Under the pieces are notes generated by a model that made no database searches, was not told the origin of the DNA, and saw nothing but the letters and a program-made list of their open reading frames with translations. A DNA stretch of 8,223 bases from Candidatus Bathyarchaeota archaeon (GTDB taxonomy: Archaea > Thermoproteota > Bathyarchaeia > TCS64 > B23), in NCBI GenBank assembly GCA_029259285.1, contig JAPDJB010000125.1:1-8223 (forward strand), written 5' to 3'. A program made the position numbers and the translations under genes. Shown here piece by piece: positions 1 through 6,352 of this stretch. The first letter of the stretch is position 1. The number at the start of each line of letters is the position of its first letter.

Positions 1-1282
1 CAGGCCTAGGCCGCGTGTAATGCGTCGTCCCATCTGGGTTGGCGGCCCTCGTCTCGCTTGGCACGCCCTCCAGGGCCTCTACGGCTCTCTCCAGCACGGC
101 CTTTAAGGCCCTCCTACACCGCTCAGCCTCCCCCGCGATGATGACGATGGCGTCTCCAGGCTCAGCATCCACCCGCCTGCGGAGGGCCTCCACCTCCTCT
201 GCTGTGACATCGTATCCTGGAAGCTCATCCGTGTGGAGTATCCCCTCAACGCCTCCCCAGAACTTGGCCCTGTCAGCCATCTCTGTTCCAAGGCGTCTCC
301 CAGGGCATAGCTCCCTACCCAGGAGGCCCCCGAACCTTGGAAGCCTCAAGGCGTAGATGCGACCCTTACGCTTCAGCTCCCTCCGCAGTATTCGGCATCT
401 CGTCCCCCTGAAGAGGTCTGAGACATCAACCGGCTCCAGGCCTTCGAGATCCTCAGGCTTTAGGCCTCGACTTCTAAGCTCCTCAGCGATCTCCAGCAGC
501 CTCAGCTGCCTCATGGCTTCATATTCGACGACCTTCTCGACGAGGTCTAGCTCCTGAACCCCCTTAATCTCGATGAGGGCGCCGCCCCTTATGGAGATGT
601 TTAGATCCTGCCTTATGGTTCCGAGGCCTCTACGGACTCGCCCCGTGGCTCTTAGAATTCTGCCTATGGCGTGGGCCACCTTCCTCGCCTCAGAGGGAGA
701 CCTGATCTCAGGGGCCGTCGTCACCTCTATGAGGGGGATGCCCAATCTATCGATGCGGTATCTGACGACTCCACCCTCCTCGGCGATCTTCCTCGCCGCA
801 TCCTCCTCGAGGCATATCTGCTCCAGATGGATACGTCTACCCTCAACCTCGATCTCTCCTCCGAGGGCGACGACGCATGTTCTCTGGAATCCCGTCGTGT
901 TTGAGCCGTCGACGACGATCTTACGCATAACGTGAACCTCGTCGACGGGCTGGGCGCCCACCATCAGGGCGAAGGTGAGGCAGATGTCGAGGGCCTCATC
1001 GTTCAGCGGCCCTGGAGGCTCCTCATCCATCTCCACGAGGCAGCTAGTCTCCCTATTGGCCTCGTAGACGATGGTCTTACCCTTCAGGAACTCGAAGAGG
1101 GCTGCGGGGTCAACCTCACCCAGCTCGCTCTGGCTGGGCCTTAGACGGCGGACGAAGGTGTATTCAGGCTCCTCCCTGAACAGCTTAGGGGGGCAGTGGC
1201 AGAAGAGCTTATGCCTCGTATCCAGCTCCTGGTGAACCTCCAATCCCACCTTTAGGCCGATGGCCTCATAGTCGATCTTCAT
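1..1282 (-). CDS. gatE: Glu-tRNA(Gln) amidotransferase subunit E, C-terminus cut by window edge
   Basis: GatE binds tRNA(Gln) mischarged with glutamate, activates the gamma-carboxylate with ATP and accepts ammonia from GatD to make Gln-tRNA(Gln) in the cytoplasm. I translated 427 residues without a stop; full GatE proteins are roughly 600 or more, so the helical and YqeY-like tail domains lie outside the window. Seen in order: the GatB/GatE-type opening GLEVHQELDT (residues 13-22) followed by CHC (28-30); LEEDAARK (158-165) and GIPLIEVTTAPEIRSP (181-196), counterparts of the GatB kinase-like cradle; IRQDLNISIRGG and LIEIKGVQEL (223-245); then an AspRS-type (GAD) insertion with GRIYALRLPRFGG, which distinguishes GatE from GatB. 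The last visible residues contain RAANPDGTTHYTRP, a GatE signature. The ATG overlaps the gatD stop (ATGA) and has a perfect Shine-Dalgarno, so the start is firm and the two genes are translationally coupled. Confidence 0.96.
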   Translation of the reverse strand, partial: MKIDYEAIGLKVGLEVHQELDTRHKLFCHCPPKLFREEPEYTFVRRLRPSQSELGEVDPAALFEFLKGKTIVYEANRETSCLVEMDEEPPGPLNDEALDICLTFALMVGAQPVDEVHVMRKIVVDGSNTTGFQRTCVVALGGEIEVEGRRIHLEQICLEEDAARKIAEEGGVVRYRIDRLGIPLIEVTTAPEIRSPSEARKVAHAIGRILRATGRVRRGLGTIRQDLNISIRGGALIEIKGVQELDLVEKVVEYEAMRQLRLLEIAEELRSRGLKPEDLEGLEPVDVSDLFRGTRCRILRRELKRKGRIYALRLPRFGGLLGRELCPGRRLGTEMADRAKFWGGVEGILHTDELPGYDVTAEEVEALRRRVDAEPGDAIVIIAGEAERCRRALKAVLERAVEALEGVPSETRAANPDGTTHYTRPRP

Positions 1283-2604
1283 GGCCTCACCTCCTCGTAT
1301 AGGGTGCGATCCGAGTATTCCCCTGCGATGTTCCTCCGCATCAACTCTAGGGCCTCCTCCCTCGATGAGGAGACGCCGAGCGCCCACATCAACTTCACCA
1401 GAGCCGTCTCAGGCAGCATATCTCCGAGGGGTTCGACGCCGATCTGCTGGAGTTCGCGGCCCGTCGTATAGACGTTCATATTCACCCTCCCCCAGATGCA
1501 CTGTGATGTCATCCCAACGATGAGACCCTCCTTAACCGCCCTCCTCAAGGGGGTGTAGCACTTTGAGCCTACATGGCCGAGGCCTGTTCCCTCGAGGATT
1601 ATACCCCTATAACCCTCATCGACAAGCCATTCGATGAGGGATGGATTGAAGCCTGGATGGAACTTTATGAGGGCGACCCGCTCATCGAAGCGATCTTTAA
1701 GCTCAAGCTCCCCATCCCCCCTAGGCCTATAATCCTCGGCGATCATCTCAACTCGGCCCTTGACAACCCTCGCCAGGGGCCTGGCGTTCACAGACCTGAA
1801 GGCGTATCGGCTGCTGGTGTGACACTTCCTCACCTTAGTCCCCCTATGCAGAGCTATGCTGGTGTCCGACGTGGTCTCATGCATCGCCACGACCACCTCG
1901 GCGAAGGGTGCGTAGGCCGCAGCCGTGACGGCTCCTATGAGGTTTGTAGCCGCATCGGAGCTTGGCCTGTCGGAGCTCCTCTGGGAGCCGACGAAGATCA
2001 CTGGGACTGGGAGGTTTCTTAGGGCGAAGCTGAGGGCTGCTGCTGAGTATCCCATCGTGTCGGTTCCATGGGTGATGACGACTCCCTCGACTCCGGATTT
2101 GATCTTCTCAGCCACCTTCCTCGCCATCTCCGACCAGTGCTGAGCCTCTATGTTCTCGCTGAAGAGGCTGTATAGGATGTCGGCCTCTAGGAGGGCGATG
2201 TCAGCCAGCTCTGGGACTATGCTTAGGAGGTCTCTGGAGGAGATGGCTGCGTGGACTCCTCCGGTGACATAGTCAACCCTGCTGGCTATGGTTCCACCTG
2301 TGCTGATGATGCTCACCTTCGGTAGGCCGCCCCTCTGCTCCGGCAGGGGTAGAGGCCTGAACTCGGGTTTGACGGCGGCTCCCAGCCTCGTGACCCTCAT
2401 CGAGGGATCGTAGGCGACGCCTATGTTGTATCCGCTCCTCAGCTTCAGAACGAGATGCCATTCATCTGCTGTCTCAAGCCTTGGCATCAGGTATCCCTCG
2501 TAGATGCGGCCGCCCTTCTCAACTCTGATGAGGTCTCCTATGTCGACGCCGCTCCTCTCTAGAAGCAACCTGAGAGGCCCCCTATAACCCTGGAGGTTTG
2601 GCAT
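1279..2604 (-). CDS. gatD: Glu-tRNA(Gln) amidotransferase subunit D (asparaginase-like)
   Basis: GatD is the ammonia-producing subunit of the archaeal GatDE complex: it hydrolyses glutamine (or asparagine) and the ammonia is channelled to GatE. Numbered from ATG 2604 (441 residues), there is an N-terminal SH3-like beta domain (about 12-75, with GDLIRVEKGGRIYEGYL) found in GatD but not in free L-asparaginases. The asparaginase domain follows, with STGGTIA (101-107; nucleophile Thr105), HGTDTM (179-184; Thr181, Asp182) and VRKCHTS with the likely catalytic Lys260. All four catalytic residues known for this family are present, and the length is usual for GatD. An in-frame GTG at 2613 would lengthen the protein by three residues, but it lies within the Shine-Dalgarno; ATG 2607 is only 2 bases from it, so ATG 2604 is preferred. 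The 3' end overlaps gatE by 4 bases, and the upstream barrel gene ends 12 bases before the start. Confidence 0.96.
   Translation of the reverse strand: MPNLQGYRGPLRLLLERSGVDIGDLIRVEKGGRIYEGYLMPRLETADEWHLVLKLRSGYNIGVAYDPSMRVTRLGAAVKPEFRPLPLPEQRGGLPKVSIISTGGTIASRVDYVTGGVHAAISSRDLLSIVPELADIALLEADILYSLFSENIEAQHWSEMARKVAEKIKSGVEGVVITHGTDTMGYSAAALSFALRNLPVPVIFVGSQRSSDRPSSDAATNLIGAVTAAAYAPFAEVVVAMHETTSDTSIALHRGTKVRKCHTSSRYAFRSVNARPLARVVKGRVEMIAEDYRPRGDGELELKDRFDERVALIKFHPGFNPSLIEWLVDEGYRGIILEGTGLGHVGSKCYTPLRRAVKEGLIVGMTSQCIWGRVNMNVYTTGRELQQIGVEPLGDMLPETALVKLMWALGVSSSREEALELMRRNIAGEYSDRTLYEEVRP
1287..1294 (-). promoter_or_regulatory. Strong Shine-Dalgarno site of gatE
   Basis: GGAGGTGA lies 4 bases before the gatE ATG and matches the anti-Shine-Dalgarno end of archaeal 16S rRNA over all eight bases. 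It is inside the last codons of gatD (Glu-Glu-Val-Arg-Pro-stop), which supports coupled translation of the two subunits. Confidence 0.85.
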
Positions 2605-2609
2605 CATTC

Positions 2610-2616
2610 TCACCTC
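2610..2616 (-). promoter_or_regulatory. Shine-Dalgarno site that decides the gatD start
   Basis: GAGGTGA lies 5 bases before ATG 2604 and 2 bases before ATG 2607. It contains the alternative GTG start at 2613. The spacing at gatE (4 bases) favours ATG 2604. The site begins directly after the TGA of the upstream barrel gene. Confidence 0.7.
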
Positions 2617-2922
2617 TCATAGCATTCTGAGGTAGATTCGCTTCTCCGCTTCACAGCGCTCCACGTCTATTAGATTGGTGAACTCCTCATATAGGCGCTT
2701 CATTCGTTCATCCCCCTCCACCGCCTCCTTAACCTTCAGGTAGTGCTCCTCATCCCTGAAGTGCTCTATCTCCATCCAGTGGCTTGGGTCTTTAGCATCC
2801 CTATATAGCTCTATGCTTAGGCATCCATGTTCGAGGCATATCTCCATCGCCCTCCTCTCCAGGAGGACGTACTCCCTAGCCTTCTCAGGGGGCACTTTAT
2901 AGTGGTATACGACGATGAACAA
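2617..2922 (-). CDS. Small dimeric alpha/beta-barrel (ABM-like) protein, function unknown
   Basis: A 101-residue protein with no signal peptide or membrane segment, so probably cytoplasmic. The pattern is ferredoxin-like: a first strand FIVVYHYKV (2-10), a helix with PPEKAREYVLLERRAMEICLEHG (11-33), strands LSIELYRD (35-42) and HWMEIEHF (48-55), a helix DEEHYLKVKEAVEGD, and a Glu/Lys-rich end with a last strand. This layout fits the dimeric alpha/beta-barrel superfamily (antibiotic-biosynthesis-monooxygenase-like, NIPSNAP-like); the subfamily and substrate cannot be named from the sequence. The start is TTG, with GGAGGG just upstream; no later start keeps the first strand. It lies 38 bases after elp3 and 12 before gatD, so it is probably co-transcribed with gatD-gatE. 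The fold assignment is inference; the gene being real is well supported by spacing and codon pattern. Confidence 0.8.
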   Translation of the reverse strand: MFIVVYHYKVPPEKAREYVLLERRAMEICLEHGCLSIELYRDAKDPSHWMEIEHFRDEEHYLKVKEAVEGDERMKRLYEEFTNLIDVERCEAEKRIYLRML

Positions 2923-2948
2923 GGCCCTCCGAGTATTGAGGGTTCTAA

Positions 2949-2962
2949 GGTGATAAAGCTCT
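2949..2962 (-). promoter_or_regulatory. Possible archaeal promoter ahead of the barrel gene and gatDE
   Basis: The minus strand reads AGAGCTTTATCACC across the elp3 stop codon. TTTATC is TATA-like, and initiation about 25 bases downstream would fall near 2930, a few bases before the TTG start. It may give the barrel-gatD-gatE group its own transcript in addition to read-through from elp3. The box is weak and the preceding bases are only partly BRE-like. Confidence 0.3.
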
Positions 2963-4547
2963 AACTCAGCAGCTTAGACATATAGACGCTGTCTCGATGA
3001 TAGCCGAGCCTTGCGTAATATGGCTTGGTTCCTAGGGCGCTCATCACCGCCAGCTTCCTGGCGTCATACCTCTCCAGGGCCACCCTCTCAGCCTCCTCCA
3101 TGAGGATCTCGCCCCAACCCCTATGCTGCCAGGCCTCCTTTGGCTGCTCCCCGACGGGAACCATGGGGCCGTATACGTGGAGCTCCCGAACTATCGCCGT
3201 GCGACCCCTAAGCTCAGGTCTATGAACATGCTCGGAGGGGATTCTCAGCCTCAACAATCCGATGAGGACATCGGCCTCGGGATCCTCCACAGATATGAAG
3301 TCCTCCAACCCTCCCGACGCCTCATAGACCCTATGAATCACCCTGATCCCCTCTGGGTCTGGCTCAACGCCCTCCCGTCGACGTTGACCAACCTCTCGAC
3401 ATCTTATACATCGACATCTAAGGCCGAGGCTCTGCATACGCCTCCAGACCAGCTGCCTTAGATTGCTCTTCTTCACGCCAGCGACAATGAGCCTTGAGGG
3501 TATATCCCGTTGAACCCTCATGATTCTAATCCACGGCGGAACTAGGGACTTCACCTGAGCTAGGAGCTCCACAGCCTCCTCCGTCTCCAGCGGCCTATAT
3601 AGGCCCTGACGCCACCACTCATAGAGCCTCGTCCCCCTCAGGACTAGGGTTGGATAGATCTTCAACATATCCGGCCTGAAGTCTGGATCCTCGAAGATGC
3701 GTCTGAATCCCTCCAAGTCCCGCTCCGGAGATGAGCCTGGGAGACCAGGCATCATGTGATAGCAGACCTTAAGCCCAGAGTCCTTCAGGATTCCCGTCGC
3801 CTCGATGACATCCTCAACGCTGTGACCCCTATCCACTAGTCTATAGATGTCGTCATAGACGTTCTGGACGCCGATCTCAACCCTAGTGACCCCCATCTCC
3901 AGCAGCCTATCCACAACCTCACGGCCAGCCCAGTCGGGCCTCGTCTCAACGGTGATGCCGACGTTCCTTATGCCGACAGCCTCCTCCGCCAGGGCCTTAA
4001 CCTCCTCGAAGCTTCCGGCTCTTCGACCCACGAGGGCTTCTAGGCAGCCCTTGATGAACCATCTTTGATAGCTCAGCGGCGCGGCGGGGAAGGTTCCACC
4101 CATTATGATAAGCTCAACCTTATCGACCCTATGCCCTATCGACTCCAGCTGTCTAACCCTGCTTGAGACCTGGAGGTGGGGATCATACCTGCTCTGGATT
4201 CCCCTCATCGATGCGGGTTCATGCCCCGTATAGCTCTGGGGAACCCCCTCCTCTGGGCCTCCAGGGCAGTAGGCGCATCGTCCATGGGGGCAGGCTCGGG
4301 GCTTAGTCATCGCTGCGATGACGACGACTCCGCTTAGGGTTCTCACAACCTTACGTCTAAGAAGCTCCCTGAGATGCTCCTCACCAGGCCTCAGGGCTGC
4401 CAGAAGCTCGGAGTTTCCAGGTATACGTCTAAGCCCCCGCTCACGGCATACCTCAAGCTTAACCCTGTTGACATCCTCCTTAGTGGGCTGTGGGATCTCT
4501 AGAAGCCTATCGATGATGACCCTGAGGGCCTCATAATCGGCGGCCAT
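2961..4547 (-). CDS. elp3: Elp3: radical SAM / acetyltransferase-like tRNA U34 modification enzyme
   Basis: Elp3 builds the carboxymethyl-type group on C5 of wobble uridine 34 in tRNAs, using S-adenosylmethionine, a 4Fe-4S cluster and acetyl-CoA. The 528 residues match the usual length of archaeal Elp3, which acts without the other Elongator subunits. Seen in order: an N-terminal tRNA-contact region (about 1-75, with RGLRRIPGNSELL); the cluster motif CPHGRCAYCPGG (Cys86, Cys91, Cys94); radical SAM barrel elements MGGTFPA (149-155), GITVETRPD (197-205) and EIGVQNVYDD (224-233); a zinc-type group CRCIRCREVG (Cys378, Cys380, Cys383); and a C-terminal GNAT domain with the acetyl-CoA loop HRGWGEIL (475-482) and KPYYARLGY (508-516). 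It starts at an ATG 6 bases after the eS30 stop, with only a G-run as ribosome site, so it is probably co-transcribed and coupled with eS30. All key cysteines are present. Confidence 0.97.
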   Translation of the reverse strand: MAADYEALRVIIDRLLEIPQPTKEDVNRVKLEVCRERGLRRIPGNSELLAALRPGEEHLRELLRRKVVRTLSGVVVIAAMTKPRACPHGRCAYCPGGPEEGVPQSYTGHEPASMRGIQSRYDPHLQVSSRVRQLESIGHRVDKVELIIMGGTFPAAPLSYQRWFIKGCLEALVGRRAGSFEEVKALAEEAVGIRNVGITVETRPDWAGREVVDRLLEMGVTRVEIGVQNVYDDIYRLVDRGHSVEDVIEATGILKDSGLKVCYHMMPGLPGSSPERDLEGFRRIFEDPDFRPDMLKIYPTLVLRGTRLYEWWRQGLYRPLETEEAVELLAQVKSLVPPWIRIMRVQRDIPSRLIVAGVKKSNLRQLVWRRMQSLGLRCRCIRCREVGQRRREGVEPDPEGIRVIHRVYEASGGLEDFISVEDPEADVLIGLLRLRIPSEHVHRPELRGRTAIVRELHVYGPMVPVGEQPKEAWQHRGWGEILMEEAERVALERYDARKLAVMSALGTKPYYARLGYHRDSVYMSKLLS

Positions 4548-4553
4548 AACCCC

Positions 4554-4721
4554 CTATCTGCCCTGCTCCTCCTGCCCATAGATCATGGGGTAGAGGATTC
4601 TCACCCTATAGTTACGCCTATTCCTACGCCTTGGAAACGGCCTTGTTCGGGGTATAGGCTCGATCTTCGGCGTCTGAGACCGAACCTTACCCGCCTTCGT
4701 CAGAGACCCATGCGTCGGCAT
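4554..4721 (-). CDS. rps30e: Small ribosomal subunit protein eS30
   Basis: A 55-residue, strongly basic protein of the 30S subunit, located in the body near the decoding region in known ribosome structures. It is recognised by the family opening MPTHGSLTKAGKVRSQTPK and the downstream RRRNRRNYRVR. The length is usual for archaeal eS30; the tail after RNYRVR (ILYPMIYGQEEQGR) is the least conserved part. The same frame is open back to 4784, but the first 21 residues would not fit the family. The ATG at 4721 gives the normal N-terminus and lies at the right distance from a TATA box at 4752-4757, so the transcript would have a leader of only about 8 bases and no Shine-Dalgarno. The first 35 bases overlap the end of the upstream MBL gene in another frame. 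elp3 follows after 6 bases. The gene supports a TACK-type host. Confidence 0.93.
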   Translation of the reverse strand: MPTHGSLTKAGKVRSQTPKIEPIPRTRPFPRRRNRRNYRVRILYPMIYGQEEQGR

Positions 4722-5478
4722 GGCAACCGGTAGGGCTATCGCTTTGACTTCTATAAACCTTTCTAGGGTTGAAGGGGGCGTCATGCCCTGGAATGACCAG
4801 TGATGGATCCAGATCTCTAATCCTCCTTAGACTCTCAACGGCCATCTCTGGGTCGTAGTTTATGGAGACCACTGAGGGGGGTCTCAGCTCCAATAGGTCT
4901 TCCTTGACGATGATGGCGTCCCCAGCGCAGATGACTCGTCCCTTAGGGGTTTCGGCGACAACGGAGATGCTTCCAGGCGTGTGGCCAGGGGTCTCGATGA
5001 CCTTAACGTTGCCTGTCAACTCCTTGTCGCCCCTGATGGCCTCGACATCCATGATGCTGAAGTAGGCGTCAGCGAACTCAGGCCAGTAGAGCCGGCGGAA
5101 ATACTCGATCTCAGCCTCATGAATTATGAGGGGTTTACCCCTGAAGAGGTAGTTACACTCAACGTGATCATAGTGGCAGTGGGTGTTCACAACTATGTCG
5201 ATGTCCTCGGGCTTAAGCCCGAGCTGAGCCAGCCTCCTCTGCATCGCCCCATACCGGCCCAGCTGCAATATCCCAGGGTCTACAAGGATGTTTAGGCCCT
5301 CATCCCTGATGAGCACCGTATTCGTGGAGCCTATGTTGAAGACCAATCCCCCATAGACCTCCGAGACCTCAGGCTCAGGCATTGGGGTCAGGGGCCATCG
5401 GAGGCTGAGGATCGGATGCCCCCCATAGACGCCGAATTGGAGGTAGAAGCAGTGGAAGAGTATCTCAACCTCCGCCAA
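4687..5478 (-). CDS. MBL-fold metal-dependent hydrolase, substrate unknown
   Basis: A 263-residue soluble protein of the metallo-beta-lactamase superfamily, expected to hydrolyse an ester, thioester or phosphoester with two bound metals. The ligand set appears complete: THCHYDHVE (His100, His102, Asp104, His105), GHTPGS (His166), CAGDA (Asp187) and PGHDAPF (His232). Missing are the RNA-nuclease beta-CASP domain and the extra His pattern of glyoxalase II, so I do not assign a substrate. The start is TTG at 5478, giving MAEVEILF as expected for the first strand, with GGTG 6 bases upstream; the first ATG (5382) would remove that strand. It is separated from pyrK by a promoter of its own. The last roughly 27 residues after PGHDAPF have no family motif and are read through the eS30 promoter and the first 11 eS30 codons, so the C-terminal tail is likely not conserved. 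Confidence 0.9.
   Translation of the reverse strand: MAEVEILFHCFYLQFGVYGGHPILSLRWPLTPMPEPEVSEVYGGLVFNIGSTNTVLIRDEGLNILVDPGILQLGRYGAMQRRLAQLGLKPEDIDIVVNTHCHYDHVECNYLFRGKPLIIHEAEIEYFRRLYWPEFADAYFSIMDVEAIRGDKELTGNVKVIETPGHTPGSISVVAETPKGRVICAGDAIIVKEDLLELRPPSVVSINYDPEMAVESLRRIRDLDPSLVIPGHDAPFNPRKVYRSQSDSPTGCHADAWVSDEGG
4751..4764 (-). promoter_or_regulatory. Archaeal BRE/TATA promoter of eS30-elp3
   Basis: The minus strand reads AGAAAGGTTTATAG: a purine-rich BRE-like stretch followed by TTTATA, about 33 bases before the eS30 ATG. Initiation would be expected near 4728-4732. The element lies within the C-terminal codons of the MBL-fold gene (the segment coding FNPRKVYR). Confidence 0.65.
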
Positions 5479-5510
5479 GATCTACACCAGTTAGGGATCA
5501 AGGGATGACT

Positions 5511-5524
5511 GTTTAAAGCCTTCC
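5511..5524 (-). promoter_or_regulatory. Archaeal BRE/TATA promoter of the MBL gene
   Basis: The minus strand reads GGAAGGCTTTAAAC in the pyrK-MBL gap: a BRE-like GGAAGG then TTTAAA, about 35 bases before the TTG start. Initiation would be expected near 5490, leaving a leader of about 12 bases that holds the GGTG ribosome site. Confidence 0.6.
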
Positions 5525-5533
5525 AACATGTGC

Positions 5534-5546
5534 GATGAAAAACATC
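5534..5546 (-). terminator. Possible T-rich terminator after pyrK
   Basis: Just after the pyrK stop the minus strand reads GATG, five T, CATC. Archaeal termination often uses a T-run without a stable hairpin, and a new promoter starts about 10 bases further on. The T-run is short, so this is tentative. Confidence 0.35.
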
Positions 5547-5548
5547 CT

Positions 5549-6352
5549 CTACTCCTCTAGGGGTGTAGACCTGCCGGAGGGGTCTAGATGGCGGCGGCCG
5601 AACTCGTCTAAAACCCTGCGTAGCATCTCGCCGTTGAAGACTGGGCCGTCTCGGCACACCCTGTAGGGGCCGATGGCGCAGCTGCCGCAGAGGCCGATGG
5701 CGCATTTCATGTATCGCTCAAGACTCACCTGGATGGGGAGGCCACGTCGCTCGGCGGCTCTATAGATGGCTGCCATCATCGCCTCTGGGCCGCAGGCGTA
5801 GACGGCGTCGAAGCATCCCTCGTCTAGAAGCCTCTCGGCATACTTCGAGGCGGGGCCGCTGAAGCCTAGGGAGCCGTCGTCCGTCGCGATGTGAAGCTTG
5901 GAGCCGAGGAGCCTCCTAAGCCTATTTAGGAAGAGGAGTCTATCCCTTGTTCTGGCGCCGAGGATCAGCGTAGGCTTCAGGCCTCTGCTCAGCATCTCCT
6001 CCACTAGGGGCTTCATGGGCGCCACCCCCGTTCCACCTGCGACGAGGAGGGGTTTCTCACCCATCAGGGTGAAGCCTCTTCCGAAGGGGCCTCTAATCAT
6101 GATGAGATCCCCCTCACCGAGGGATGTCAGCCTCCTCGAAGTTAGGCCTACGGCCTTAACCGTTATGGAGGACTCCCCGCCGATGGTGGAGAGGGACATG
6201 GGAACCTCCTCCATCCCAGGAGGCCAAACCATGATGAACTGTCCAGGCTGGGCTTTCCTGCAGAGGGCGTCTCTGAAGTAGAGGGTTGAAAACCCCTCCG
6301 CCTCCTCGACCACCCTTAGAATCCTAACGGCCCTATGGGCCTCAGCTCTCAT
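5549..6352 (-). CDS. pyrK: Dihydroorotate dehydrogenase electron-transfer subunit (FAD, 2Fe-2S)
   Basis: PyrK takes electrons from the FMN of PyrD through its 2Fe-2S cluster and FAD to NAD+, in the fourth step of UMP synthesis. Numbered from ATG 6352 (267 residues, usual length), there is an FAD-binding beta barrel with PGQF (36-39) and EVPMSLS (49-55), an NAD-binding domain with GGTGVAP (106-112) and YACGPEAMM (185-193), and a C-terminal 2Fe-2S module CAIGLCGSC...C (Cys217, Cys222, Cys225, Cys233). The FAD motif has Val where bacterial PyrK has Arg before P-x-S. The ATG overlaps the end of pyrD by 11 bases. The same frame is open back to 6400 (TTG 6400, ATG 6391, TTG 6367), but the extra residues would precede the first barrel strand; 6352 fits the family best. 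No strong ribosome site is seen, consistent with coupling to pyrD translation. Confidence 0.94.
   Translation of the reverse strand: MRAEAHRAVRILRVVEEAEGFSTLYFRDALCRKAQPGQFIMVWPPGMEEVPMSLSTIGGESSITVKAVGLTSRRLTSLGEGDLIMIRGPFGRGFTLMGEKPLLVAGGTGVAPMKPLVEEMLSRGLKPTLILGARTRDRLLFLNRLRRLLGSKLHIATDDGSLGFSGPASKYAERLLDEGCFDAVYACGPEAMMAAIYRAAERRGLPIQVSLERYMKCAIGLCGSCAIGPYRVCRDGPVFNGEMLRRVLDEFGRRHLDPSGRSTPLEE

Noticed and set aside
39..1144. Several plus-strand open frames in the first kilobase
   Set aside because: All lie opposite gatE, which reads without a stop from 1282 to the window edge with clear GatE motifs.
1573..2022. A 149-codon open frame on the plus strand
   Set aside because: It is antisense to the catalytic part of gatD, has no domain or ribosome site, and is explained by codon bias of gatD.
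4722..4784. N-terminal extension of eS30 to 4784
   Set aside because: The extra 21 residues do not belong to the eS30 family and would be translated from the promoter region; the family N-terminus is at 4721.
5388..5705. A 105-codon minus-strand frame between pyrK and the MBL gene
   Set aside because: It overlaps the end of pyrK and the start of the MBL gene in a different frame, is Arg/Pro-rich without motifs, and spans the MBL promoter and possible terminator.
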